Positions 1-9,700 of a stretch of 64,000 nucleotides of DNA are shown in pieces. Below the pieces are notes generated by a model. That model had not been told where the DNA came from and ran no database searches. It saw only the letters and a list, made by a program, of their open reading frames with translations. A program made the position numbers and the translations under genes. This DNA is from Ignavibacteria bacterium UBA2333 (GTDB lineage: Bacteria; Bacteroidota; Ignavibacteria; Kapaibacteriales; Kapaibacteriaceae), in assembly GCA_002344895.1 (NCBI GenBank), contig DDUR01000076.1, positions 62,001 to 126,000 on the forward strand, in the 5' to 3' direction. Numbering within the stretch: the stretch's first letter is position 1; each line of letters begins with the position of its first letter.

Positions 1-800
1 TCAATATCAAGAGTGAGGCCTTCACGCAGGATGCGTGACGTGTTCCCAACAATTCCACCACCAGTGATGTGTGACAGACCGTCGAGAAGTCCATCGGCAA
101 TCAGAGGATGGAGACTATGGAGATACGACGTATGAACGGCAAGAAGTGCATCACCTAAGGTTGTGCCGAGTTCATCAAGATGAGCATCAATGGCATACTT
201 CGGGAATAATGCAGCACGAGCAAGTGAGTATCCGTTTGTATGGAGTCCTGTACTTGGAAGACCAATGAGAACATGACCTGGTTGAATTCGCTCACCGTTT
301 ACGATGTGTGACTTTTCAACAACACCTACGATGGTACCTGCCACATCATAATCACCATCGGCATACATTGATGGCATCTCCGCAGTCTCACCACCGAGTA
401 GGGCAGCTCCGTTTTCCGTGCATGCCTTAGCCATGCCAGAGACAACGTCACGACCAACGTGAACGGCGAGCCGGCCTGTTGCAAAGTAGTCGAGGAAGAA
501 CAGTGGTTTTGCACCACATGCAAGGATGTCATTCACACAATGGTTTACAAGGCATTGTCCCACGCTGTCATGTTTGTCCGCCATGGACGCAACCTTCAAC
601 TTGGTACCAACACCATCCGTACTTGCAACCAAGACCGGATGTTCATAGTCCGGAAATCGTGCATCAAAAAAACCACCAAACAGGCCTATGTCCGAGAGTA
701 CACCTGGTGTTCTCGTTGCCTTTACAAAGGGTTTAATACTGTTTACCAGTGCTTCGCCAGCGGCAATGTCTACGCCGGCATCGCGGTAGTTCAGACTCAT
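1..800 (-). CDS. purM: Phosphoribosylformylglycinamidine cyclo-ligase (AIR synthetase), 3' end cut off
   Basis: The enzyme closes formylglycinamidine ribonucleotide to aminoimidazole ribonucleotide using ATP, in cytosolic purine synthesis. The reading frame stays open from an ATG at 800 to the window edge, about 266 codons of a family that usually has 330-350, so the C-terminal fifth is missing. Visible family motifs are STDGVGTKL (about residue 65), GGETAEMP, and near the cut HTNGYSLARA and HITGGGIVGN. The start overlaps the stop of the upstream glycosyltransferase gene in an ATGA junction, so the two are translationally coupled. purN, the neighbouring pathway step, lies separately at 11658-12359. 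Confidence 0.93.
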   Translation of the reverse strand, partial: MSLNYRDAGVDIAAGEALVNSIKPFVKATRTPGVLSDIGLFGGFFDARFPDYEHPVLVASTDGVGTKLKVASMADKHDSVGQCLVNHCVNDILACGAKPLFFLDYFATGRLAVHVGRDVVSGMAKACTENGAALLGGETAEMPSMYADGDYDVAGTIVGVVEKSHIVNGERIQPGHVLIGLPSTGLHTNGYSLARAALFPKYAIDAHLDELGTTLGDALLAVHTSYLHSLHPLIADGLLDGLSHITGGGIVGNTSRILREGLTLDI

Positions 801-1540
801 CGTACGGGCTCCCATTCGTCGGAGGAGGAACGTCCGCGTAACAACACGGAAAGGGCGTTCACCGTCCACCAGAACAATACACGAAGATACCCAAACTTGC
901 GGAACCGTCTGGGCGACTCAAGGACGAGGAGCTCTCCAGCAAAACGCACACGAGCCCTGCGACTGATGCGGGCGTAGAGGTCAAAGTCCTCACCTGCAGC
1001 AAGACGATCGCGATATCCTCCAACACGAAGAAACACGTCGCGTCGGACGATTTGGCATTCCCCTCTCCCAGCACCAATTCTGACAACGTTGAGGAACCAC
1101 ACATAACCATTATACAGCGTGTGGAACAGTCTATCTGCGAGTCGTCGTTCTCCAGGTGGGAAATGAACCGAGCAGGCTAGTGCTGCATACCGCGCATACT
1201 TCCCTTCTCGTTGTTCGAACTTCGAGATGTGAGAGAAAAAGGATTCGACATCGGCCGGTATTGTATCGCCATTGATAAATACCAGTACATTGCCCCTTGC
1301 GATAGCAGCCCCTTTGTTTCGACCTTCTGCAATTGTCTGCCGATGATCCTCGTTATGCGTTACAACAACATCTGCATGCTTATTCGCAATGTTTACACTT
1401 TCATCACTACTTCCTCCATCACTAACGATGAGTTCTGCGCTGTAACGCTTTCGGACGTCGGAGGTATAGAGTGACAGCGTAGCGTCGAGAATCTTCGCTT
1501 CGTTAAGTACGGGGACGATGATACTGATGTGCGGCGTCAG
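797..1540 (-). CDS. Family 2 glycosyltransferase, apparent CTG start
   Basis: A GT-A fold glycosyltransferase that would move a sugar from a nucleotide or lipid donor to a lipid or glycan at the inner membrane. The N-terminus reads SIIVPVLNE, followed by a DGGSSDES nucleotide-binding turn (about residues 38-45), a FINGDT stretch where the DxD motif normally sits, and GEDFDLYARI, the ED motif. A hydrophobic segment (YLRVLFWWTVNALSVLL) near the C-terminus may be a membrane anchor. No ATG, GTG or TTG lies between the preceding in-frame stop and the fold start; CTG at 1540 gives a CTGA overlap with the upstream stop, matching junctions elsewhere here. The 247-residue length is modest but plausible. 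Donor and acceptor cannot be told. Confidence 0.85.
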   Translation of the reverse strand: MTPHISIIVPVLNEAKILDATLSLYTSDVRKRYSAELIVSDGGSSDESVNIANKHADVVVTHNEDHRQTIAEGRNKGAAIARGNVLVFINGDTIPADVESFFSHISKFEQREGKYARYAALACSVHFPPGERRLADRLFHTLYNGYVWFLNVVRIGAGRGECQIVRRDVFLRVGGYRDRLAAGEDFDLYARISRRARVRFAGELLVLESPRRFRKFGYLRVLFWWTVNALSVLLRGRSSSDEWEPVR

Positions 1541-2655
1541 AATGGTATCACGATGGCAAATGGATAGAGCAATCCAAAGCGTGTTCCTTCGCTTGATATC
1601 TCAAGTGTTGGACCAGGAAGTCGTACGCGGTTCAGGAAAAAGCGAACGTAATTAAAGAAGCCAAACCTTGCTTCAGGAATGATCTTTAGCCAGTTGTAGT
1701 CAAGACCGATGAGGAACTTCCCATTTACGGGCTGCGGTCCACCACTTCCATCAACAACTGCGTAGTTACGGATTCCATATCCAACGGATACCATGAGCCA
1801 GTCTGGCCAGATATCGGCAGCACCATTTGGTAGCAGACGTTCAACATCCATTGCTAACCAAAAGGTAGTACTGTTATAGTCGTCAATAAACGTCGCCGGA
1901 CGTTCATTAATCGGTCGTGCCCCGGTCCACTGTGCTGGTACGTAACTCCACCGAGGAGTAAGGTTCTCGAGCCACGGTACGTAATGCTGGGCAACATAGA
2001 ATCCAACACCGACGGAGTTAGCAATGGCGTCACTTGGTGAGAATCCCCACTTCGTAGCAAAACCATCCTCAACCTCAACGTAGGTCATATAGGCCAGACC
2101 CATTCCACCACCAAGTAACGTAGCCTCTTCCTTGTTGAAACCACATTCCATGAGCATGTCACCGAGCAAGGTCGACATTGTATGAGCGGCAAAGAAGTGT
2201 CCACCCTTGTCAAGCCCCTTGGCATACTCAATATCCTCTACGACGTGGAATGGTCCTCGTGAATCAGCCCACCAAGCATTTGCCTGAATCACATGAAGTC
2301 CATAGGCAAAACCGGCATAACCAGCTGCCAGGGCAATTGTCGGTATTGGGTCAATCTCCGTTTCGCGTAACGGCGTACGTCCTAAAAAGGTATATCGTTG
2401 CCAACCGGCATACGTAAACTCGTCACGACGTAATCGACCATTCAGCGTATCGATCGGGACAGTGTCGTGTTGCTGTCGTTGAAAATCGTCTGCCGTTCCG
2501 TGTTCGGTGGAATGAATAGTTAACTGATTCGACAGCACGCTACACTCGCCACGCACTGACGGGCCAAGGCAGAGAACACCCACGATGGTCGCGACGACGA
2601 TCATGTGTCGGCTAACACGATGCGTCAAAGGCGACGCAGACATTGCATCAGTCAC
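1537..2655 (-). CDS. DUF2279 (YfiM-like) predicted envelope protein
   Basis: 372 residues. A basic, then hydrophobic N-terminus (about residues 14-36, HMIVVATIVGVLCLGPSVRG) looks like a signal peptide. The middle carries the DUF2279 pattern: DKGGHFFAAHTMS, then a GGGMGLAYMTYVEVEDGF stretch and WGFSPSDAIANSVGVGFYV, with small-residue-rich hydrophobic helices. The function of the family is not established; members are common in Bacteroidota and are predicted to sit in the envelope. The C-terminal third is aromatic-rich with alternating polar and nonpolar residues. It lies 26 nt after the AtuA-like gene and overlaps the following glycosyltransferase, so it appears to be part of the 4624-to-1 run. 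An alternative start is the Met at residue 5. Confidence 0.75.
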   Translation of the reverse strand: MTDAMSASPLTHRVSRHMIVVATIVGVLCLGPSVRGECSVLSNQLTIHSTEHGTADDFQRQQHDTVPIDTLNGRLRRDEFTYAGWQRYTFLGRTPLRETEIDPIPTIALAAGYAGFAYGLHVIQANAWWADSRGPFHVVEDIEYAKGLDKGGHFFAAHTMSTLLGDMLMECGFNKEEATLLGGGMGLAYMTYVEVEDGFATKWGFSPSDAIANSVGVGFYVAQHYVPWLENLTPRWSYVPAQWTGARPINERPATFIDDYNSTTFWLAMDVERLLPNGAADIWPDWLMVSVGYGIRNYAVVDGSGGPQPVNGKFLIGLDYNWLKIIPEARFGFFNYVRFFLNRVRLPGPTLEISSEGTRFGLLYPFAIVIPF

Positions 2656-2681
2656 TGCGAGTAAGGAGCAGATGTACAGTA

Positions 2682-4040
2682 TTAGAGTGTGTCTACATGT
2701 ACGGACATCTCAACAACAGATTTGTCGAGCAATGCCGGAAAGTAGGCCACTACATCACTTGGTTTGGGGCGGCCACCTGAGAAGCCCGTGACTGACGGTG
2801 GACCCGTGAGAATTAGGGGTGCAATTTCTTTGCCAAAACGCTCAACGGACGATTTATCACGCGAGCGCACGCCAATTCGCATCATCACCTCATTCGGCAC
2901 GATCGGTGCGGCCAATGGACCGTGGCAAGCATTCATGCCGACAAACTCCGTTCGGATCTCATCAAACGTACAACCAAGACGTTCAAGACGGGCTCGTAGG
3001 ATACGATCCGCCTCCTTGGCCTTGTCATAGGCATCTGGTGCAGAGTACGTCAGTGATCCGAAGGCCACAAAACCATCAAGGTAACTCGCACTCACCTTAT
3101 AAAACGGAGTTGCTGGACGCCCGGTAATGCCATAAACTTTTACACGATCCTGACCAAGGTCTTCAAGGTGTATCGACGTAAAGTCGGCAATACAGTCTGG
3201 TGTTATGTAATCGCGTGGGTCGCCGATTTCGTATAACAGCTGTTCCGCCACAGTTTCTCTACTCACGAGCCCGCCAGTGCCCTCGTGTTTTGTAACAACA
3301 AAGGAAGCATCTGGATACGCCTCGATAATCGGAAATCCGGGAACAGTGAGATCCGGCACACTCCGCCAGTCTCCAAGGAAGTTACCGCCCGTTGCCTGTG
3401 CTCCACATTCGTTGATGTGACCTGCAACGGTACCGGCGGCGAGAAGATCCCAATCCTCTGCGCCCCAACCGAACTCGTGAATCATTGGCGCGAGTGTTAG
3501 GCCCGTGTCGGTTGTACGTCCAGTGACAATGATATTCGCACCCTGACGCAGAGCTTCCACCAAAGGCCATGCTCCGGTGTACACATTTGCGCTGAGCAGT
3601 CGATCCTTTACCGTCGCAATCGGTTCGCCTGACTCCATGTTTGCCATTTCATGGCCATCATTCACAAGAGTATCAATTCTTGTGAGGATATCATCGCCCA
3701 GGACTACGCCAACCTTTAATCCAGTCACCCCATGTTTGCGAGCGACATCAAAGATTCTGTCTCGCGCGGCCAGAGGATTTACTCCACCACCGTTGGTAAT
3801 CAGCGTGATGTTCCGCTCAACGAGGTAGGGCAGAATTTCGTCGATTACGTCGATAAGATCCCGAGCATATCCAAGTTCAGGATTCCGCATCCGCTGCTTC
3901 TGGAGGATGGACATCGTTACTTCGGCGAGGTAGTCCATCACGAGATAGTCGATCGGTCCTCCGGAGACCTGCTGAAGAGGAGCGCTCTGGAGATCACCCC
4001 AAAAACCTTGACCTGAAGCGATGCGAATACTTGATTTCAT
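2682..4040 (-). CDS. AtuA family protein (DUF1446)
   Basis: 452 residues matching the AtuA/DUF1446 domain: an N-terminal GQGFWGDLQ segment, VMDYLAEVTMSIL, TNGGGVNPLAA, IVTGRTTDTGLTLAPMIHEFGW, and NECGAQATGGNF. AtuA is required for acyclic terpene (citronellol/geraniol) use in Pseudomonas, but the biochemical role of the domain is unknown. This copy is about the length of the DUF1446 domain alone and does not appear to have the extra C-terminal region of longer AtuA proteins. No atuC/atuF-type carboxylase or acyl-CoA genes are nearby, so terpene use is not supported by context. It lies 29 nt downstream of the membrane protein gene. Confidence 0.82.
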   Translation of the reverse strand: MKSSIRIASGQGFWGDLQSAPLQQVSGGPIDYLVMDYLAEVTMSILQKQRMRNPELGYARDLIDVIDEILPYLVERNITLITNGGGVNPLAARDRIFDVARKHGVTGLKVGVVLGDDILTRIDTLVNDGHEMANMESGEPIATVKDRLLSANVYTGAWPLVEALRQGANIIVTGRTTDTGLTLAPMIHEFGWGAEDWDLLAAGTVAGHINECGAQATGGNFLGDWRSVPDLTVPGFPIIEAYPDASFVVTKHEGTGGLVSRETVAEQLLYEIGDPRDYITPDCIADFTSIHLEDLGQDRVKVYGITGRPATPFYKVSASYLDGFVAFGSLTYSAPDAYDKAKEADRILRARLERLGCTFDEIRTEFVGMNACHGPLAAPIVPNEVMMRIGVRSRDKSSVERFGKEIAPLILTGPPSVTGFSGGRPKPSDVVAYFPALLDKSVVEMSVHVDTL

Positions 4041-4069
4041 GGATCGGTTGTCGACGATGAACAGTGACG

Positions 4070-4624
4070 TTACCTGTGCTCACGAATGCGGATCTGGCAA
4101 TCGCACCACGCCTCAAGGACGCGCCGCAAGGCAGGTACAGAAGGCGTGAAGATACGGAATACGACGCGGTCGCCTGGGCTTCGAACGATCGACACAGTTG
4201 TCCATACAAACTCGCGCTGCATCTCAATGTCAATCACCTCTTCGTAAGGAACTGCCTTCACCGATGAAAACAATGCTGAACGCACAACAATGCCGCGGGT
4301 TTTGACTGCGATACGCTGGAACCATATGCGAAGTGCCATCTGTAACGTCTGAACGGCGATTATGAGTGGCAGTGCGTATTGGTAGATGGACGGCGTAGGA
4401 GTGTTAAACGAAAGCCCTACAAGCACAATGGTAAGTATCGTAAGAACGATGAGGACTACAACGCTAGGCGCGCTGAGAAATGCATCTCGGTCCTCACCCA
4501 TCCGCATTCGTCGTAACTCAAGGTTATCGAGGATCTGTCGGTAGGCAAGCGCACCAAAAAACAGCACGCCAAACGCAAACGCTACATAGGCTGCGTGGAA
4601 CAGTGTGGTCCAGTCAACGCTCAT
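4070..4624 (-). CDS. Predicted membrane protein of unknown function
   Basis: 184 residues, no family recognised. There are three strong hydrophobic segments: residues about 8-28 (YVAFAFGVLFFGALAY), 50-72 (VVVLIVLTILTIVLVGLSF) and 82-98 (LPLIIAVQTLQMALRIW). The last 75 residues are soluble, with alternating strands (RIAVKTRGIVVRSALFSSVKAVPYEEVIDIEM), reminiscent of the PH-like domain seen in small bacterial membrane proteins; that resemblance is only a guess. It opens the minus-strand run and diverges from the RodZ-like gene, with 104 nt between the two starts. Confidence 0.6.
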   Translation of the reverse strand: MSVDWTTLFHAAYVAFAFGVLFFGALAYRQILDNLELRRMRMGEDRDAFLSAPSVVVLIVLTILTIVLVGLSFNTPTPSIYQYALPLIIAVQTLQMALRIWFQRIAVKTRGIVVRSALFSSVKAVPYEEVIDIEMQREFVWTTVSIVRSPGDRVVFRIFTPSVPALRRVLEAWCDCQIRIREHR

Positions 4625-4728
4625 GTAGCACCGAACGCATCATCATGGGTGAACGGTTCATTTTGCCAATCCTCAAACGATCGTCACTTTTGCACGAGGA
4701 ATTCTCCTCGTCACTTTTCCCAGCCAAC

Positions 4729-5664
4729 ATGGATCCCCTCGCGGAGCGCCTGCAAACCGAACGAGAACGCCAGCGACGCAGTCGCAGGGAGATGGCTGCC
4801 CAGACGAATATTCGCGAGCAGTACCTTTCAGCGCTCGAATCCGGAAGATATGACGTTCTGCCGGCAGTCTACGTCCGGTCATTTCTCAAGACATATGCGA
4901 CAGCGCTCGGAATCCGTCAGGATGAGCTTCAGCGTCTTATGTCGTCCGTGTTTGATACTGATTCGAGTGATGCAACAGAGCGACTCCCAAGATATCGTGA
5001 AGAGCCTCCCAAGGGCCCTCATCCGCTGACAACAGCAGCTCACCGCACTCAGGAAGCTGTCTCTGCAGGTGTTGACACCGTTCGAAACATCACGAGAGCA
5101 CCGCTCGACCGAGGCCGCCGCCCGTGGCCACGTATCCTTATCGGCATTGCTATCATTGGGGCATGTGTGGTTATCTGGCTTCTCTTGCGTCCCACAACAC
5201 AGGAAACTCCAGCTGTTTCTTCCGATTCTTCGACCGTTGCCGTCGTCGACGTTGATGCCGGTGAAGGGGCCGCGCCTTCGGCGCAAGGGGCCACACTCGA
5301 CGAACAGGACTCAATGCGGTTGACAGCGGTGGCAACAGATACAGCGTGGATGACAATTACTATGGATGGTAAACGGTCTCGCCAACTCGTCCTGATACCC
5401 GGCCAAGAATATGAATGGTCTGCCATGGAACGATATGCACTATCCATCGGCAATGCGGGCGTCGTGACCTTCACACGTAATGGTGAGACGCTTAAACCAT
5501 TTGGGAAAAAGGGTGAGCTGGTTCGAAGTATTGTCATCACGCGTACAGCCGTCACAACATCAAATGTCGTGTCGCGACCTTCTGGACCGAGGCCTCAGCC
5601 CCGTGCGGAGCGGCCCCCTATCACAACTGCTCCTATCAGGAGACCGGACGTGCAGCGACGCTAA
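4729..5664 (+). CDS. RodZ-like helix-turn-helix membrane protein
   Basis: Resembles RodZ, the transmembrane protein that links MreB filaments to the elongasome. Residues about 3-70 are a Xre-type helix-turn-helix (HTH_25: LAERLQTERERQRRSRREMA then IREQYLSALESGRYDVLP and VRSFLKTYATALGI). A single membrane span follows (about 128-146, ILIGIAIIGACVVIWLLL), then an acidic linker and a beta-rich periplasmic domain like RodZ_C/DUF4115 (about 205-280). I chose ATG 4729 because MDPLAERL begins exactly at the domain; ATG 4645 is also in frame but would leave only 20 nt to the divergent gene. The 3' end overlaps the 3' end of kdsD by 29 nt. No mreB or mrd genes are in the window. Confidence 0.8.
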   Translation: MDPLAERLQTERERQRRSRREMAAQTNIREQYLSALESGRYDVLPAVYVRSFLKTYATALGIRQDELQRLMSSVFDTDSSDATERLPRYREEPPKGPHPLTTAAHRTQEAVSAGVDTVRNITRAPLDRGRRPWPRILIGIAIIGACVVIWLLLRPTTQETPAVSSDSSTVAVVDVDAGEGAAPSAQGATLDEQDSMRLTAVATDTAWMTITMDGKRSRQLVLIPGQEYEWSAMERYALSIGNAGVVTFTRNGETLKPFGKKGELVRSIVITRTAVTTSNVVSRPSGPRPQPRAERPPITTAPIRRPDVQRR

Positions 5665-6628
5665 CGGCATCGTGAACGCGTACAACACCTATACACTTAC
5701 CGTCGACAACGACAGGTAAGGCCGAAATTTGGCGGGGACGATTCTCCATGAGTCGTAGAGCCTCGTGGACCGTAGCATGTGGATGAATAGTGATCGGCGA
5801 CTTCGTCATGACGTTATCAACCACTGTCGTTTGAACAGCGAAGTCTGGGAGCGACACAAGACGTCGAATATCTCCATCCGTGAGGATTCCACACAGATTG
5901 TGATCCTCATCAACAATACAAACGATACCCAATGACGACGATGTAAGACAGTTTATGGCTTCTGAACACAACGAACCTTTGAGCAAGAGTGGGGCCGATG
6001 GTCCGGAGTGCATCACCTCTTCAACGGTCCGCAACAGTCCTAGGCCAATCGCACCATCGGGATGTGACGACTTGAGTGCTTCGGTTACATCACCCTCGAG
6101 GCTCGCTGCTGCCACAGCCATTGCATCCGCGAGTATCATTGCAGCTGTTGTAGAGGCTGTTGGTACAATGTCGTGACTATCGAACTCACGTTCAATCGGA
6201 GCGTCAAGGGAAATGTCCGAACGTTGTGTGAGCGCCGATGTACCGCGTGATGTGATTGCGATAACCCGTACGCCGAGGTTTTGAACTACGTCGACAAATC
6301 GTAAGAGTTCTGGTGTTTCTCCACTTTTTGAAAATGCAACAACCACGGTATCAGCGTCAATAAGCCCTGAATCACCGTGAAGTGCATCCACGGGGTGAAG
6401 ATAAACGGCACGGCGTCGAAGACTCGTCAGTGTTGCGGCCATCTTGCGCGCAACAAAACCAGATTTACCTAGACCGGTCGTAACAACAAAAGAAGCCCGT
6501 GCTACTGCACGAGCAGCATCGGCAAATGATGGTCCGAGGGCCGACTCCATGAGTTCAAGGCTTCTCCGCTGTTGCTGGAAGGCAGCACGGGCAAGCATCA
6601 GAATATCGTCATCAGTATGCATTGTCAT
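5636..6628 (-). CDS. kdsD: Arabinose-5-phosphate isomerase (KpsF/GutQ family)
   Basis: Interconverts ribulose 5-phosphate and arabinose 5-phosphate, the first step of Kdo synthesis for lipopolysaccharide. 330 residues, the usual family length: an SIS domain (about 35-170) with TTGLGKSGFVARKMAATL, HGDSGLI and AFSKSGETPEL, then two CBS domains (about 205-262 and 272-328; the motifs GILTDGDIRRLV and VVRVHDAV are visible). It fits with a Gram-negative envelope. The start could be the first Met or the third codon Met. It lies downstream of the large T9SS gene's terminator, reads away from it, and converges on the RodZ-like gene with a 29-nt 3' overlap. Confidence 0.9.
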   Translation of the reverse strand: MTMHTDDDILMLARAAFQQQRRSLELMESALGPSFADAARAVARASFVVTTGLGKSGFVARKMAATLTSLRRRAVYLHPVDALHGDSGLIDADTVVVAFSKSGETPELLRFVDVVQNLGVRVIAITSRGTSALTQRSDISLDAPIEREFDSHDIVPTASTTAAMILADAMAVAAASLEGDVTEALKSSHPDGAIGLGLLRTVEEVMHSGPSAPLLLKGSLCSEAINCLTSSSLGIVCIVDEDHNLCGILTDGDIRRLVSLPDFAVQTTVVDNVMTKSPITIHPHATVHEALRLMENRPRQISALPVVVDGKCIGVVRVHDAVSVAARPVS

Positions 6629-6682
6629 TCTGGCAAAGATCGTGAAGTGTAGGCGACTGACATCGACGCAAGCTTGCCACCC

Positions 6683-6724
6683 AAAAAAGAAGAACCCCCT
6701 GCCGATTTCTCAGCAGGGGGTTCG
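6683..6724 (-). terminator. Rho-independent terminator of the large T9SS gene
   Basis: Read on the minus strand, a perfect GC-rich stem (GAACCCCCTGC paired with GCAGGGGGTTC, loop about 10 nt) is followed by a U-rich tail (TTCTTCTTTTTT). It lies 22 nt after the stop codon of the 6746-11479 gene and before kdsD's start, so it separates those two minus-strand genes. Confidence 0.85.
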
Positions 6725-6745
6725 CGAAATGATCTTTCGATCGGC

Positions 6746-9700
6746 TTAGCGAACGATGGAGAGCGTCTTCGTGAGAACGACGTCACCAGCCGTAAGCTTG
6801 TACAGATACGAACCGGAAGCAACTTCATAACCGGCGGCGTTGCGGCCATCCCATTCGAAGGCATACGGATCCATCTGGCCTGGTACTTCCTGATTATACA
6901 GTGTATTGATCAGGTTACCCATCATGTCGAAGACTTCGAGACGAACGTTAGAGCGAACCGGCACCGTAAAGATGAAGGTTGTCTTACCATTCGACGGATT
7001 CGGACGGTTGTCCTCGAGTGTGATACCAGCCGTGTTTGTCACGACATTGATAACGTTCGAGAAGTTTTCCGAACCGTCCGCGTCAACCTGACGCAGGCGA
7101 TACTCATACGTTCCGCCAGCCTTCACGTCAGCATCAAAGAACTTGTAGTTCTTTGTTTCCGACGTTGTACCGTTACCGGCAACATAACCGATGGATGTCC
7201 ATGGCTGTTCCTTAGCACCAGACTTGTCCTGGCAATCCAATCCCGGAGTGTTGGAAAGATTTGTGATCTTTTCAACCTGACGGCGTTCTACATGGAATCC
7301 GGCGTTGTTCTTCTCAGATGCTGTCTCCCAGAACAGGTCAACACCTGCGGAGCGAGCGCGGCCATCGAAGAAGGAAAGCTCAACCGGAACAATACAAGGA
7401 ACGAAGATTGGAGGATTGCTGAACGAACGTGTACCGAAGTACGGACGCAGCAGCGGAATCCATGAGCCACGTGTGAACGTTGGGAACGTCTGGTAACCGA
7501 TGACAATACCGCCAAGAGCGTCAAGGTGAGCATAACCTGGGTTACCGATCGACGGTGTCATCTGTACCCAGTCATTGCTACCGAGCGTAAGCTCGAAGGC
7601 AAAACGGTTGTCATTCAGGAGGGATCCATTACGGATACGCGTACGGAAGTTCTTATCGACGAGCAGCGAACGGTTTCCGAGACCCGGAGCCGGGATATCG
7701 CTGTAGAACGTCGTGATCATACCCATACGCGACTCAGAACCACCGAGTTCGTAACCTTCCGTACCACGCTGAGCGACGGATACCCAGTACTCACCTGGAG
7801 CAAGGATAACCGGTGATGGAAGAAGGTACGTTACGTAGCGGCCGAAGAACGCCTCTGTAGAGTTATCAAGTTCATCCTCACCGCGACGGCGTGTGATGGA
7901 CGAGCCAGCAATACGCTCGTCACCAGGAATACCGCCCTGATCACGATAGAGGTAGAAACTGATGTTCAGAATGTCTTGGTTCAGTTCGGCCCAGAAGGCT
8001 TGGTAACCGAAGACAGTGTCCTGCGAGAAGAGTGTGAAACGTGTAGCTAGCTGACCAGAGGCGTTACCAGCATCTTCACCGACAGCAGCTACAACTGGCT
8101 GACCGAGAGGCATTTGACCCCAGATCTGACCATTAAACTGCGAGCCAGGACCTGCGATACTGCCCCATGTGTTGGCACCACCGTATGTGTAACCACGATG
8201 GTTCAGACCCTTACCCGTAACACCCGTAAACTGAATCTTCGGAACGTCGTTAACCGGGTTCAGCGGATTCTGCTCGTACGCGAACGACGGGCCGAATGTC
8301 ATCGTGAACGTCGTGAACGTCGAGTCATTGAGTGTATCAAGGTCATTGCCTGGATAGAAGATCCGACCCGTGATCTTGTAGTTTCCTGGACGCGTCGTGC
8401 GGAAGTTAGCATCTGGGAATGGCAGGATCACTTCACGATTACCGGCAAGTACCGGAACCGTGATCGTACGGCAATAGATCTGATTGAACTCATCGCCTTG
8501 TGGCTTGATCTGAATACGAACGGAGAAGGCCGAAGCAGGGATGTTCGTGTTGTTCGACAGCTTAACGCGAATCGGAACACGTGTTGCCTGCGAAGCCGGA
8601 GCCATCGTATATGGCCAGATCAGCTGAATGTTCGAGAACTCGATGTCCGTTACTTCGTCTGGGAAGAGAATCTTCACGTTATCAATGAAGAAGTTGTCTT
8701 CATCATCACCAGGGAACGGAGCATCCGAGTTACGGATAGCGCGAACACGCAGACGGAAGCGGAAGTTACGAGCACCTTCGTTCACCCAGTTCATGATAGC
8801 ATCAGGAACAGGAATGGTGACCTTGTAGAACTCATAGTCCTTACCGTCATCAAAGAGATCAACACGAGCGCCACCGAGTGGTGGAAGTGTCGTGCTGTTG
8901 AGCTGCTGATTCTTGTTCGTGAGGTCAAAACCGCGAACGTAACCACCACCACCCCAGATACGGAATGGCTGAGCGTAGTTAGCACCAAGGTTCGCTGGGT
9001 CATATACCCACGTCTGAATGTTCGTGATGCCGTTTAGACCGTCATCCGAAGGCTTTGCAAACTCAACCCAGAGTTCATCTGGATTACGGATAAAGCGAAT
9101 CGAGTTGACAGCTGTTACCGTAGCATCAACGCGGTGCTCAGGACCAACGAGGCGGTTGTCAGAGAAACCACGACCGATACCACCTGTCAGCTTGCCGGCA
9201 CGCTGATACGAGATCGAGAGTACGGCGTTTTGACGGCGATTGAGGTTTACAGGGAACGAACGAAGTTCGTCACCACCATACTGACCATTCGGTGGGATAT
9301 CCGTGCCGCCAAGGTTATAGCGGTTCATGCGGATAACCGGCGATTTCAGACGGATGTTCTCGTTGTTCGCTGCAGAATACTCAAGACGTGGCGGAGGCGG
9401 GTTGTTCGTGATTTCATCACCGTCAACAACATCAGCTTCGATGTTTACCCACTTCAGTACGGATGGCATTGCTGCACCACCAACGATGTGGAATTCACCG
9501 ACATCGTCATTAAACTCAGCAAGACGACGCATAACAAAGAGACGTAGTCCCGTTGTATCGTCAAATGGCCATTCGTCACCAAGAAGGTTATTCACGGAGT
9601 CGCGTGGCTCTGCAATAACCGACATGAGCATACGGCCGATTTGGTCGTCAATGAACTCGTTCGGCTCGAATGGAGGGAACGTTACCTTGACAAACTCGTA

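Noticed and set aside
8114..9037. 307-codon plus-strand ORF opposite the large T9SS gene (also 6674-7465, 9134-9547)
   Set aside because: It lies fully antisense to a clear coding frame, is rich in Arg/Thr/Val from complement codons, and has no domain; it reflects codon bias of the real gene.
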